Source: Hyphomonadaceae bacterium UBA1849 (lineage in GTDB: Bacteria; Pseudomonadota; Alphaproteobacteria; Caulobacterales; Hyphomonadaceae). From it: a stretch of DNA of 64,000 nucleotides. Positions 55,647 to 64,000 of the stretch are shown piece after piece (positions within the stretch are counted from its first letter, which is position 1; each line of letters starts with the position of its first letter). The notes under the pieces were generated by a model, which worked only from the letters and a program-made list of their open reading frames with translations, had not been told where the DNA came from and did not search any database. The translations under genes were made by a program, and so were the position numbers. The DNA is taken from positions 1,674,403 to 1,738,402 of the forward strand of contig DDIN01000008.1 of the NCBI GenBank assembly GCA_002338565.1, in the 5' to 3' direction.

Positions 55647-57014
55647 ATGCAGCTCGTCAGCGAGAAAATTCTGACAGACAGCTTCAAACCGGACCCGAAG
55701 TTTGAGGCTGTTTATCCAAGGCTTGATGGATATAAGCTCTGGGATCCGTCATCCTGGACGAATGGTCACCCACATCAGTTTTACGCACGCATGCGCGAGG
55801 AAGCGCCTGTCATGTGGTCTGAAATGGGCAAGCGTGGCTCAGGCTTCTGGTCGGTGACGCGTTATGAAGATCTCAAATCAGTTGAGCTGAACCCGGCCGT
55901 ATTTTCTTCCGAACGTGGCAGCATCAATATGGCCATCCAGCCTCGTGAGAACTGGAAACCCGCCATTTTGATGGAAGCGGCCATGAACTCGCTGATCAAT
56001 CTGGATGCGCCGCGCCATATGGAAATGCGTATGCAGCAGCTGGATTTCTTCATTCCGCGCTATGTCGCCGAGCTGAAAGAGAAGGTTGAGAAAAAGGTCT
56101 CCGAACTTCTGGATAATGTCGAAGCGAACGGGCCGGAAGTCGACTTTGTGAAGCTGTTCTCACAGGAGCTGCCGCTCTTCACGCTGTGCGAAATGTTGGG
56201 CGTGGACGAGGCTGACCGCCCGAAAATCATCAAATGGATGCACTATCTGGAGCTTGCGGCTCAATACACGGCAAACCCGTGGAAAGTCATTATGAGCGAG
56301 CCGCTCTTCCCGATGAAGTTCTTCAAGAATGTCGATGAGATGTTCGCTTACGGGAAGCAGGTCATGGCGGACCGCCGCGCGAAACCGCGCAATGATCTGC
56401 TTTCCGCGATTGCAAACGCCAAGCTGGACGGCGAGGAGCTGCCTCAGGAATTCTTGGATGGTTCCTGGTTGCTGATCATCTTCGCCGGCAATGACACGAC
56501 GCGAAATTCGGTTTCGGGCACGCTGCGGCTTCTGACGCAGTTTCCGGACCAGCGTGAGATGGTGCTGTCAGACCGCTCAATGATACCGGCCATGTCTCAG
56601 GAAGCCCTGCGTCTCGTCTCGCCGGTGGTGCATATGCGCCGCACAGCGATGGAAGACACAGAACTGAACGGCCAGAAGATCGCCAAAGATGAGAAGGTTG
56701 TCCTCTGGTATGGCGCGGCCAATCGCGACCCGGACATCTTTCCTGATCCGGACCGGATGGATATGACGCGTGAGAATGTCGACAAGCATCTCGCCTTCGG
56801 CCACGGCGTCCATAAGTGTATGGGCTTTCGCGTGGCCCAGATGCAGTTGCGCATTGCCTATGAGCAGATATTCGATCGCTTCCCGAACATTCACTGGACG
56901 GGCAAACAGAAGATCGCGCCGAATGCGTTGGTCCACGCCATTTCCAGCCTCAAGGTCAATCTTTACGGACCTAATGGCGTGAAGCCGACACGCGTGTCTA
57001 TGGCGTCGGCATAG
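55647..57014 (+). CDS. Cytochrome P450
   Basis: The 455-residue monooxygenase is soluble. The I-helix motif is FAGNDTTRNSVSG and the ExxR pair is in SQEALRLVSP. The heme loop is FGHGVHKCMGFRVAQMQLRI with Cys391. The loop and GNDTTR segment resemble the CYP153/CYP108-like alphaproteobacterial group, which act on alkanes, terpenes or steroids. No ferredoxin or reductase gene is adjacent, so electron donors are elsewhere. Confidence 0.94.
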   Translation: MQLVSEKILTDSFKPDPKFEAVYPRLDGYKLWDPSSWTNGHPHQFYARMREEAPVMWSEMGKRGSGFWSVTRYEDLKSVELNPAVFSSERGSINMAIQPRENWKPAILMEAAMNSLINLDAPRHMEMRMQQLDFFIPRYVAELKEKVEKKVSELLDNVEANGPEVDFVKLFSQELPLFTLCEMLGVDEADRPKIIKWMHYLELAAQYTANPWKVIMSEPLFPMKFFKNVDEMFAYGKQVMADRRAKPRNDLLSAIANAKLDGEELPQEFLDGSWLLIIFAGNDTTRNSVSGTLRLLTQFPDQREMVLSDRSMIPAMSQEALRLVSPVVHMRRTAMEDTELNGQKIAKDEKVVLWYGAANRDPDIFPDPDRMDMTRENVDKHLAFGHGVHKCMGFRVAQMQLRIAYEQIFDRFPNIHWTGKQKIAPNALVHAISSLKVNLYGPNGVKPTRVSMASA

Positions 57015-57043
57015 CCGGTTTTTCACATGTTGTGACTAACAAA

Positions 57044-57067
57044 AAAGCCCGGCACATGCCGGGCTTT
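57044..57067 (-). terminator. Terminator of the chemoreceptor gene
   Basis: AAAGCCCGGCA and TGCCGGGCTTT pair around CA. On the minus strand six Us follow. The plus side has only three Ts, so it mainly serves the chemoreceptor. Confidence 0.85.
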
Positions 57068-57094
57068 CTGTCTGGGTAGAAGGGTGATTGCCGA

Positions 57095-58621
57095 TCAGGC
57101 AACAGCCTTCTTGAGGAAGTCTTCGACACGCGTCGTGATGCGCTTGCCCGCTTCGCGAACTTCATCAGAGACGCCGAGAATGGTTTTAGCCGCGTCGGAT
57201 GTTTCTTTCGCTGTGCGTGCAGCTGTGCTGACCTCGTCTGCCGCACGGCGTGTGCTGTCAGACGCTGTTGCTACGTTGCGAGCGATCTCGTCAGTTGCAA
57301 CGCCTTGCTGGTCGATTGCAGCTGAGACCTGCAGAGTGAACGAGCTGATGCCGTCCATTTGCTCTGTGATCGCGGCAATCATATCTGTTGTTTCTTTCGT
57401 GACAGACTGAATTTGCTGAACCTGATCGGAGATCGTCTGGATCGCATTTGCAGTCTGATCGGCGAGGCCCTTCACTTCAGAGGCAACAACCGCAAAGCCT
57501 TTGCCGCTTTCGCCAGCACGAGCCGCCTCAATCGTTGCGTTGAGCGCGAGAAGGTTTGTCTGAGCCGCAATATCGCTGATCAGGTTTACGACGTCGCCGA
57601 TCGCCTGAGCGCTAGTTGCGAGCTCGGTGACTTTCTGACGGGAGGCGTGTGTAGAGCCCGTCGCCTTCTCAACCAGCTCGGTAGAGTGGTTAATCTGGTT
57701 GACGATCTCGTTGATGCTGGATGCAAGTTCCTGCGCCGCGCTTGCTGCAGAACCGACACTTTCAAACGCGCTGGATGTTGCTGTATCCATGCTTTGCGCC
57801 TGAGAGCGGGAGCCATCAGCTGAACGCTCAAGCGTTGTTGCTGTGTTGTTCAGAGAGTCCATATCTGTTGCGAGTGCATCTAGGAGGCCTTTGACTTCGG
57901 ATTCGAACTCTGTGGCTGATTCCTGAAGTGCATTGTAACGCAGACGCTCGCCAACGGCTTTCGCCTCGGCATCGGTCTTCAGGCGGTTAGCTTCGGCCTC
58001 AGCTTCTTCAGCGGTGTGAACTGCGTCTTCAGCTGTTTCAAGAGCGCCGCGAACAGCAGACAGAAGGCTGGTGATCTTTGTAGACAGGAAGATCAGTGCG
58101 CCGCACTCAATGATCAGAATGCCGCCATGAAGCAGAACGCGAACGAGAGGCGCGCCATCAGGGAAAGCGAGCGTTGGAACGAACAGGGAGGCACCAAGGT
58201 GGTGTGCAGCAACCGCGAGCGTGTACGCGACCAGCGCTTTCCAGCACATCAGACCTGTCAGGATCGCAAGGCCTGCAAAGAAGGTCATGTGCATATCGAT
58301 TTGATATGCGATGCCTTCGCCATTCCATTGGAAGTTATAGACGAGCAGGGCAAGGATACCCGCAACGCTGACACCCGTGCTGACTGGCATCGCGCCGTAA
58401 AGCGGTTTTGAGAAGAACGCTACGGTTGGCAGTGCTGCAAGACCGATCGATACCAGTGTCACGAAAGTCGCGTGGCCATGGCCGTTAAACATGGCGATCG
58501 CGCTAATCACGGCAGCCGTCAGCCAGGTTAGAACGAGGATCCCCTGCGCTACGGGGCGCCGAACTGCGTCGATTTTGAAATCGTCGCTGCTAAGTTTGGA
58601 AATGTCTTTAGTACCGCTCAT
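57095..58621 (-). CDS. Methyl-accepting chemotaxis protein with six-helix membrane sensor
   Basis: The 508-residue receptor has about six membrane helices in its first 200 residues, with short loops and no large periplasmic sensor domain. The segment [16 protein letters not shown] and then [14 protein letters not shown] matches the histidine pattern of a transmembrane sensor found in some MCPs. No HAMP domain is seen; a coiled-coil leads to the signalling tip with [20 protein letters not shown] and [16 protein letters not shown]. The tip is canonical. It probably senses a membrane-accessible cue, such as redox state or a small molecule. A small exported-protein gene lies 26 bp upstream. Confidence 0.94.
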   Translation of the reverse strand: MSGTKDISKLSSDDFKIDAVRRPVAQGILVLTWLTAAVISAIAMFNGHGHATFVTLVSIGLAALPTVAFFSKPLYGAMPVSTGVSVAGILALLVYNFQWNGEGIAYQIDMHMTFFAGLAILTGLMCWKALVAYTLAVAAHHLGASLFVPTLAFPDGAPLVRVLLHGGILIIECGALIFLSTKITSLLSAVRGALETAEDAVHTAEEAEAEANRLKTDAEAKAVGERLRYNALQESATEFESEVKGLLDALATDMDSLNNTATTLERSADGSRSQAQSMDTATSSAFESVGSAASAAQELASSINEIVNQINHSTELVEKATGSTHASRQKVTELATSAQAIGDVVNLISDIAAQTNLLALNATIEAARAGESGKGFAVVASEVKGLADQTANAIQTISDQVQQIQSVTKETTDMIAAITEQMDGISSFTLQVSAAIDQQGVATDEIARNVATASDSTRRAADEVSTAARTAKETSDAAKTILGVSDEVREAGKRITTRVEDFLKKAVA

Positions 58622-58647
58622 AATTGTTCACCCAGTATTACCCGTTT

Positions 58648-58935
58648 TCATGGCTGACACATTTGCGCATAGCTTGCGTCTAATACGTAATCCGCACCGA
58701 GGGCATAGAGCGCTCTGGACGTGTTGCCCGTCGGGTCGTTGACGATCAGGTGCCGGAAGTCCGGATTGAACGAAACGACCTCGAGACCAAGACGGCGCGC
58801 CTCAGCCTCCACGTTTTCAAGCGCATCATCCTCGCCAAAAATTGCGAGTATGTCCTCACCAGCCTTAGGGCTGAGATTCAGCGCCAAAACTGGCAGCAAC
58901 GAAAAAAGTATAGAAAACAGTATGTAAGTACGCAT
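58648..58935 (-). CDS. Small exported protein upstream of the chemoreceptor
   Basis: The 95-residue protein has an N-terminal signal (RTYILFSILFSLLPVLA) and a small alpha/beta mature part ending in a single Cys. I do not recognise a family. GGAAA precedes the ATG by five bases. It lies 26 bp before the chemoreceptor on the same strand, so it may be a periplasmic binding partner. Confidence 0.7.
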   Translation of the reverse strand: MRTYILFSILFSLLPVLALNLSPKAGEDILAIFGEDDALENVEAEARRLGLEVVSFNPDFRHLIVNDPTGNTSRALYALGADYVLDASYAQMCQP

Positions 58936-59106
58936 TGTGTTTCCTTTGCGTACCCTTATCCCTTATTTCCATGTGGATTCAGTAAATAAGAATGTTCACA
59001 TCTTACATAATCAGGGACGAAATTGTCGCAGAGCAGATGACAATCTACTCTTCGGTTTGACTTGCAAACCCGATATTTCACGAAAATTTGTAGCTTAATA
59101 TTGCAC

Positions 59107-59183
59107 TGGTGGGCCCGGAGGGACTTGAACCCCCGACCAGACCGTTATGAGCGGTCCGCTCTAACCAACTGAGCTACAGGCCC
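59107..59183 (-). tRNA. tRNA with CAT anticodon (probably tRNA-Ile2)
   Basis: A full cloverleaf is present on the minus strand. It has acceptor GGGCCTG/CGGGCCC (one G-T pair), anticodon stem GACCG/CGGTC, loop CTCATAA and an encoded CCA. The CAT anticodon allows elongator Met or, after TilS lysidine modification, Ile2. The GGGCC acceptor is closest to alphaproteobacterial tRNA-Ile2, so that is preferred; elongator Met is the alternative. Confidence 0.9.
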
Positions 59184-59330
59184 GACGCAGTGAGACGGGG
59201 AACTTACCTGTTTTTTTTCATCCGTCGAGAGGTAAAGCCCGCAATTTTCAGATGAGCCGAGAATGAATGGAACCGCCATTCTCCTGCCCGGATTAGTATC
59301 TAGTCAAAGGGGCAGAAAAGGAGACTCAAC

Positions 59331-60065
59331 ATGACTATCGTCAAACCGCTCGCCAGCGTTGCCGCCATCGCGCTGGCCTTTACCGCTATTCCCGCAACGG
59401 CTCAGAGCATGCAACACATGAACCATAATTCCATTCAGCCGGAAACGACGCTGAATCTCTCTGCGACATCGTCCGTCAGCGCAGCGCCTGACATCGCTTA
59501 TCTCTCCGGTGGCGTAACCACAGAGGCGCGTACCGCTGCAGAGGCGATCCGTCAGAACGCAGCTGATATGGCAGGCGTTTATGCTGCCCTTGAGCGCGCT
59601 GGCCTTGAGGAAGCGAATATTCAAACGTCAAATTTTTCGCTGAACCCGCGCTATAACTATCCGCAGAATTCAGAACGCGTTCTGGTCGGTTACACGGCCT
59701 CTAACCAGCTGCGCGTAACCGTGCGAGACATGGATAAAGTTGGCGGCGTGATAGATGCCATGGTTGCCGAGGGCGGCAATACCTTCTCCGGCGTACAGTT
59801 CGGCGTGGAAGACCCGAGCGAACTTCTGGATGAAGCACGCCGCGATGCCATGCGTGATGCCATGTCCCGCGCCAATCTGTTTGCAGATGTGTCAGGTCTC
59901 AGCGTTGCGCGCATCGTGACGATCTCGGAGAACACACAGTCTGCGCCATCGCCGCAACCGGTCATGATGCGTGCTGCGGCTATGGAGGCTGCACCCACCC
60001 AGATTTCGGGTGGTGAGCTCAGCTTCTCTGCGACAGTGAATGTCGTCTTCGAACTGGAAGACTAA
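59331..60065 (+). CDS. SIMPL (DUF541) domain exported protein
   Basis: The 244-residue protein has a signal peptide to about ATAQS and the SIMPL domain, with ATSSVSAAPDIAYLSGGVTT and a final ATVNVVFEL strand. SIMPL proteins are periplasmic oligomers with poorly known roles in envelope stress. AGGAGA lies seven bases before the ATG. The TfoX-C gene starts five bases after its stop. Confidence 0.92.
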   Translation: MTIVKPLASVAAIALAFTAIPATAQSMQHMNHNSIQPETTLNLSATSSVSAAPDIAYLSGGVTTEARTAAEAIRQNAADMAGVYAALERAGLEEANIQTSNFSLNPRYNYPQNSERVLVGYTASNQLRVTVRDMDKVGGVIDAMVAEGGNTFSGVQFGVEDPSELLDEARRDAMRDAMSRANLFADVSGLSVARIVTISENTQSAPSPQPVMMRAAAMEAAPTQISGGELSFSATVNVVFELED

Positions 60066-60069
60066 GAAG

Positions 60070-60342
60070 ATGGGGGCCGGGGTGGCGGACAGACTTGAAG
60101 ACGTTCGCAATCTCGGCCCGAAATCTGCCTGGGTTCTGCGAGAAGCCGGTATAGAAACGCAAACGGCGCTGAGAGAGCTCGGCGCCGTTGAAGCGTATAG
60201 GCGTGTGAAATTTCAGTTCCCGCGCTATGCCAGCCTCAACCTGCTTTGGGCACTGGAGGCCGGGCTGCGAGGCATGGACTGGCGCGCCCTGACCGGAGAG
60301 GACAAGGCTGCGCTTTTGCGGGAGCTTGAAGAGAAGGCTTAG
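60070..60342 (+). CDS. TfoX/Sxy C-terminal domain protein
   Basis: The 90-residue protein is a stand-alone TfoX C-terminal domain (LEDVRNLGPKSAWVLREAGI, a helix-hairpin-helix-like fold). The TfoX N-domain is absent. It is not necessarily a competence factor. The ATG at 60070 follows AAGAAG; a GTG at 60082 is possible. Confidence 0.85.
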   Translation: MGAGVADRLEDVRNLGPKSAWVLREAGIETQTALRELGAVEAYRRVKFQFPRYASLNLLWALEAGLRGMDWRALTGEDKAALLRELEEKA

Positions 60343-60345
60343 AGC

Positions 60346-60702
60346 CTAGTTCGGGCGAACGACGTCGTTCTTTTCGTTCAGCAGAACAACATTCGGAGAA
60401 TAGTTGCGTGCTTTTTCCGATTCGACCTGACCGAATGTGCAGATAATGACGCGATCACCGACCTGAAAATGACGTGCGGCCGCGCCGTTAACGCCAATGG
60501 TTTTCGAGCCACGTGGGGCTTCGATAGCATAGGTCATGATGCGGGAACCTGCCGTCACGTTCCAGATGTAAACCTGCTCGTGCGGAAGAATGCCAGCCTC
60601 GTCGAGAAGATCCTGGTCAATGGAAACAGAACCCTCATAGTGCAGGTCACATTGAGTGACTGCCGCGCTGTGAAGTTTCGCTTTCATCATCGTCAGAAGC
60701 AT
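60346..60702 (-). CDS. panD: Aspartate 1-decarboxylase
   Basis: The 118-residue proenzyme makes beta-alanine for pantothenate. The self-cleavage site Gly24-Ser25 is in [10 protein letters not shown]. Following [20 protein letters not shown] and [12 protein letters not shown] are typical. GGAG precedes the ATG by nine bases. A 294-bp region upstream has no gene. Confidence 0.97.
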   Translation of the reverse strand: MLLTMMKAKLHSAAVTQCDLHYEGSVSIDQDLLDEAGILPHEQVYIWNVTAGSRIMTYAIEAPRGSKTIGVNGAAARHFQVGDRVIICTFGQVESEKARNYSPNVVLLNEKNDVVRPN

Positions 60703-60996
60703 ATTCGAGTCTCCAGAACACCACTGATATCAGGGGATTAGCTTCCCCGTTTCTTATATATAAGGACGAGGTTGACGCTAGGTAAGGGTCTCACTGCTTT
60801 CGCGTGTGCGAAGTCCTGAGCGCCTTATGCACGATGGAACATGCTCCGTAAAGCGATATTACAGTAATTCCGGATAGAGATAATGCTGTAACGCGGCAAG
60901 AAACTGTAAAGAAACAGCCTGTTTGACTGTTTGTATTGTGGTTTTACATGATGCTGCATTGCAGCAATGCTTGCTGCGCAAAGGCGTTTGACTTGA
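60703..60996. other. Intergenic region without a gene
   Basis: No supported gene is seen. It should hold the panD promoter; TATATAAG occurs on the minus strand near 60760. A short imperfect hairpin (GCTGCATTGCAGC) lies near 60951-60963. Confidence 0.5.
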
Positions 60997-61410
60997 TCAC
61001 TTTTCCGCAAGAACGGGGTGTGTGACCACCAGATCCTGATGCAAAAGGCCTGCTTCACGGTGCCGTGCAGCATCTTTATAGCCAGCATGGTTGAGCGTCG
61101 CGATGAAGGCTTTCCGGTTCGGGAACTGGTTGATCCAGACCATGTCCCAGTCGCCGTCTCCAATAAAGAAGCGCTCTGCCTTGCCTTTGAAGACGCATTG
61201 GCCGCCAGCTTCTTCCGCCATGACCTCAAACGCATCTGCATAACGCATATAGGCTTCCTGGCCGGTTGAACCGTCCTCAAATTCAGGATCTTCCGGCTGG
61301 TAAATAGCCTTATCCTTGAACTTCAGAAGGTTCACCTGCGCGATGGGGCCATCATGGTTGAAGTCACGAAAAGCGCGGAACTGGTCGGCGGTCGGTTGGA
61401 AAGCAGGCAT
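60997..61410 (-). CDS. DUF1330 family protein
   Basis: The 137-residue protein has the DUF1330 ferredoxin-like dimeric fold with GPIAQVNLLKFK, EAYMRYADAF and WDMVWINQFPNRKAFIA. The family is cytosolic with unknown substrate. It is 61 bp downstream of the CocE-type hydrolase on the same strand. Confidence 0.88.
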   Translation of the reverse strand: MPAFQPTADQFRAFRDFNHDGPIAQVNLLKFKDKAIYQPEDPEFEDGSTGQEAYMRYADAFEVMAEEAGGQCVFKGKAERFFIGDGDWDMVWINQFPNRKAFIATLNHAGYKDAARHREAGLLHQDLVVTHPVLAEK

Positions 61411-61471
61411 GGCGTGTCTCGTATTTCAAAGAGGCCGCGCCGGACGGATGCCCGGCGCGTTCTATAAGAGC

Positions 61472-63148
61472 TTAGTTCGGATCGTAAATGATCGGAAGGA
61501 TGATCGCGCTCGGGCGGTCTTCCGTCATATAGATTGTGTTCTCCGCAACACGCGGTGTCTCCGCATCGGATGGATGCTCGCCGGTATTCGGGTTCACATC
61601 AAAACGAGGATAGTTTGACGATGTGACGTGAACAGCGATGCGGTGGCCTTCTTCAAAGGTAATCGCCGTATCCCAGAGGTCGATCGTGAGTTCGACCGGT
61701 GCATTTGGCGTCATCATCTCGATCTGGTCAGGCTCGCGGCCGTTCCGGTAACGCGCACGGATGGCGCTATCGAGGATGATGGCTTCATAACCGTCTGGGT
61801 AAACGTCGATGAGTTTGACCATGAAGTCGGTATCCGGTCCGTCCGTCGCTGCATATAGCTGCATGGTGACAGGGCCTGCCACCATAACGTCTTCAGTCAG
61901 AACGTCTGTTTCGAAGCGCAGATAGTCGCCGCGCTCTCCAATCTGGCGCTGGTCCATAGGGCCACGCTCAAAGGTCAGGTTCGCGCCGCCAAAGGTCGGG
62001 ACGGGATTTTCCGGATCAAACTCATAGCTCACCATCTCGTCGCCGGATGGTGCACGCGTAGACAGGCTACCATTCGGGTGGAGATAGAACTCGCTGTAAT
62101 TTGGCGCTGGCGGCCAGTTGCCAAAGCTCATCCAGCGGTTTTGGTCAGAGAGTTCATCCGTGCGCGCAGATGCCATCATATAGGCCTGCACAGGCGCCTC
62201 ATCCATAATGCCGTTGTCGATGTCCTTCAGCCAGTAATCGAACCATCGGATTTCCTGATCCACGCCATCAATCGTCAGAACGCCAAGGCCGCCACCATTC
62301 GGATAGTCGAGGTCGCCTGAGAGCGGACCGTGCCCGAACGGACCCATGGTGAGGCGTTGATTGCCACGCGCACCGTCGCGGCCTTCATTCTGCAGGTATT
62401 GGAAATTACGGACATTGCCTTCGTTGAAGATGTCGTACCAGCCGCCATAATTATACATCGGAATATCGATGAAGCGGCGATTGTCTCCGATCTCGGTGTT
62501 GGACCAGTAGGCGCTGTCCGGATAGTTGCGCGCCGTATTGGCAATCACGTCTTCGGAGATGCCCTGACGACGGGACCAGCCGCCGGAGTCCTGCTCTTTG
62601 AAAGCGCCGCCAATATAGGAGCCGGTGAGCCGGGTAGACGGCGCGACAATCACATAAGCCGCATCAAGGTGAGGCGGATCATAGGTCGCTGCGAGGTTGG
62701 AGGTGATGCCCATGGCAGAGCCGCCGGTAATGCCGACGCGGCCATTGCACCAGTCCTGCTCTGCCATCCATTCAATCGTGTCATAGCCGTCGGGACCATC
62801 ATCAATGAAGGCGCGATAAAAGCCTTCAGAGCGCCCCTTGCCGCGCACATCCTGAACAAGGAAGGCAAAGCCTGCATCAGTGTAGCGATCACCTGCGCCC
62901 GGCTGGCCATAGCGGGCATCTTTCAGATAAGGCGTGCGCGTGACGATGCATGGCCACGGTCCTTCGCCCTCCGGCAGGTAAAGATTGCCCGCCAGAACAG
63001 TCTCATCGCGCATTGGCGTGAAGACTTCGATTGCGCCCTCAGGTGCGGTGTAGCTTTCGGATTGGGTGGCAGTGGCCTGCGCCATTACGGCGGGCGCAAA
63101 GGCAAAAACGGAAAATGCCGCGAGCGCCGCGGAAAATGATCTCTTCAA
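61472..63148 (-). CDS. CocE/NonD family hydrolase, exported
   Basis: The 558-residue enzyme has a signal peptide (about to AVMAQ), then an alpha/beta hydrolase domain. Its nucleophile Ser is in GITGGSAMGITS. The C-terminal beta-jelly-roll is typical of X-prolyl dipeptidyl peptidase/CocE enzymes, with the closing VHVTSSNYPRFDVNPNTG. The substrate may be an ester or acyl-amide. The start is TTG at 63148, because GGAGG sits exactly five bases upstream and the signal peptide begins there. The ATG at 63190 is a poor alternative. Confidence 0.92.
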   Translation of the reverse strand: MKRSFSAALAAFSVFAFAPAVMAQATATQSESYTAPEGAIEVFTPMRDETVLAGNLYLPEGEGPWPCIVTRTPYLKDARYGQPGAGDRYTDAGFAFLVQDVRGKGRSEGFYRAFIDDGPDGYDTIEWMAEQDWCNGRVGITGGSAMGITSNLAATYDPPHLDAAYVIVAPSTRLTGSYIGGAFKEQDSGGWSRRQGISEDVIANTARNYPDSAYWSNTEIGDNRRFIDIPMYNYGGWYDIFNEGNVRNFQYLQNEGRDGARGNQRLTMGPFGHGPLSGDLDYPNGGGLGVLTIDGVDQEIRWFDYWLKDIDNGIMDEAPVQAYMMASARTDELSDQNRWMSFGNWPPAPNYSEFYLHPNGSLSTRAPSGDEMVSYEFDPENPVPTFGGANLTFERGPMDQRQIGERGDYLRFETDVLTEDVMVAGPVTMQLYAATDGPDTDFMVKLIDVYPDGYEAIILDSAIRARYRNGREPDQIEMMTPNAPVELTIDLWDTAITFEEGHRIAVHVTSSNYPRFDVNPNTGEHPSDAETPRVAENTIYMTEDRPSAIILPIIYDPN

Positions 63149-63240
63149 AATGTCCTCCCTCGTGGTGAGCGCCTCTGTCGTGCGGCTCATCCATCAGGAA
63201 GAAGATTATACGGTGTTCACTATACCGACAAGCATGGCTT

Positions 63241-63474
63241 TCAGGCCTGACGGTTGAGGGCCATTCGCGCGAGCTTAGCGGCTAGCAAAAGCCTAGGCCA
63301 GGCGTGCCAGAACAGATCGAAGATATCGATGGGCTTAGTAAGCGTACCCGCGGCCAGCATTTTCAGTTTTTCCCAAAGGTGAGGCTCAGGCACGAACGGC
63401 GCGAGCCCCAGCGTGAGGCAGGCAAGGACAACAAACCCAATCGGGATCTGATCAAGAAGCGCAAGAATATTCAT
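63241..63474 (-). CDS. Small conserved membrane protein
   Basis: The 77-residue protein has one or two hydrophobic segments and the conserved LGLAPFVPEPHLWEKLKML and IDIFDLFWHAWPRLLL stretches. Database entries of this type are often labelled RND transporter, though it is far too small to be one. Its role is unknown. Confidence 0.75.
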   Translation of the reverse strand: MNILALLDQIPIGFVVLACLTLGLAPFVPEPHLWEKLKMLAAGTLTKPIDIFDLFWHAWPRLLLAAKLARMALNRQA

Positions 63475-63598
63475 ACATTCTAATAATACGAAATACGAGG
63501 AGAAGGGAATAGGCAGTTTGTCTCAGTCCGGCAGTTTTCAGGAACATGCAGACACCGCACCCGTTGGTCTGGGAGAACAGGAAAGAAAGGACAAACTC

Positions 63599-64000
63599 AT
63601 GAATATTCTGATCGCAGGTGCACACGGAACGACCGGCCAGATTTTGACAGAACGCCTCGTGCAGCATGGTCACGCTGTGAAGGGCGCCGTTCGCAAGCCC
63701 GAACAGGTCAGCGCGATCAGAGACATGGGCGCAGAGCCGGTGATGATGGACCTCACACAGCCTGAAACTTTTCCTCAAAATCTGGAAGGCATTGATGTCG
63801 TTGTATTCGCAGCAGGCTCTGGCGGTAAAGCCGTAGAAGCCGTGGACCGTGATGGCGCGATCAGCCTTGTCGATGCTGCCAAAACGACCGGCGTAGACCG
63901 GTTTGTGATGCTGAGCTCCATGCTCGCTGACACACCGGAAGCTGGCCCGGAATATCTGCAGGACTATCTGCGAGCGAAGGGTGAGGCAGACGCTTATCTC
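63599..64000 (+). CDS. NAD(P)-binding SDR-type protein, truncated by the window
   Basis: The first 134 codons are visible and the gene continues to the right. It begins NILIAGAHGTTGQILTERL, an atypical SDR nucleotide-binding motif. VVFAAGSGG and FVMLSS follow, as in NmrA/YwnB-like NAD(P)-binding proteins. AAAGG lies nine bases before the ATG. Substrate cannot be told. Confidence 0.88.
   Translation, partial: MNILIAGAHGTTGQILTERLVQHGHAVKGAVRKPEQVSAIRDMGAEPVMMDLTQPETFPQNLEGIDVVVFAAGSGGKAVEAVDRDGAISLVDAAKTTGVDRFVMLSSMLADTPEAGPEYLQDYLRAKGEADAYL

Noticed and set aside
62330..63139. A 269-codon open frame on the plus strand inside the CocE-type gene
   Set aside because: The hydrolase is supported by domain motifs and a signal peptide; the other frame has none.

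Overview
The window is a contiguous chromosomal segment of an alphaproteobacterium. I see no insertion sequence, prophage, integrase or CRISPR array. Moderate-to-high GC, the mitofilin-like protein followed by HemY, the mutM / enoyl-CoA hydratase / rpsT / dnaA / dnaN / recF / gyrB block, a RegB-SenC-RegA redox regulon, an alphaproteobacterial bc1 operon, GANTC (CcrM-type) sites beside dnaA and PHB metabolism together fit the Caulobacterales/Hyphomonadaceae side of the class. The family is an inference; no marker here proves the genus.

Layout. 1-1904: end of a heme/mitofilin operon (mitofilin-like C-terminus, hemY). 1905-5991: a copper-handling locus (small Cys/His/Met-rich exported protein, CopA multicopper oxidase, CopB, glutaredoxin-MauE fusion). 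5988-6751: truncated haemoglobin and tRNA-Thr(CGT) on the minus strand. 7000-9494: an SGNH-like protein and an MBOAT acyltransferase. 9548-18880: the replication and repair block mutM, enoyl-CoA hydratase, rpsT, dnaA, dnaN, recF, gyrB. A 610-bp region with DnaA boxes and GANTC sites lies in front of dnaA. 19047-25438: VanZ-like protein, nuclease, an orphan, a CPA1 antiporter, a YgjP-like metallopeptidase and a large unknown lipoprotein. 25518-28469: PHB depolymerase, GST-like protein and a WYL regulator. 28454-31143: SenC, RegB and RegA. 31140-33138: MAPEG, SDR and GNAT genes. 33062-39797: a MoxR / DUF58 / two large membrane proteins operon. 39847-42606: DUF1285, Nudix, small membrane protein and CCA-adding enzyme. 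42603-44643: tspO, hemF, trmL. 44759-47754: petABC (Rieske, cytochrome b, cytochrome c1). 47858-52520: Hsp70-like ATPase, mtnP, GST, exported orphan, apt and a ClpP-like protease. 52579-58935: membrane-anchored hydrolase, FAD oxidoreductase, cytochrome P450, soluble-loop-poor chemoreceptor and a small exported protein. 59107-64000: tRNA(CAT), SIMPL protein, TfoX C-domain protein, panD, DUF1330, CocE/NonD hydrolase, a small membrane protein and a truncated NAD(P)-binding protein.

Functional themes are respiration and redox control (petABC, RegBA, SenC, tspO, hemF, hemY, truncated haemoglobin), copper oxidation/export, chromosome replication, and purine salvage from methylthioadenosine (mtnP gives adenine, apt makes AMP). 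The most unusual item is cytochrome b. It carries about 60 extra residues in the predicted periplasmic loop between its last two helices, with a betaalphabetabeta-alphabeta-like pattern and two HHG motifs. It also has His in place of the near-invariant Trp of the Qo-site cd1 helix. Other regulatory structures worth attention are the GANTC/DnaA-box cluster before dnaA, a terminator-like hairpin in the dnaN leader, and hairpins that cover the ribosome binding sites of tspO and of the truncated haemoglobin.
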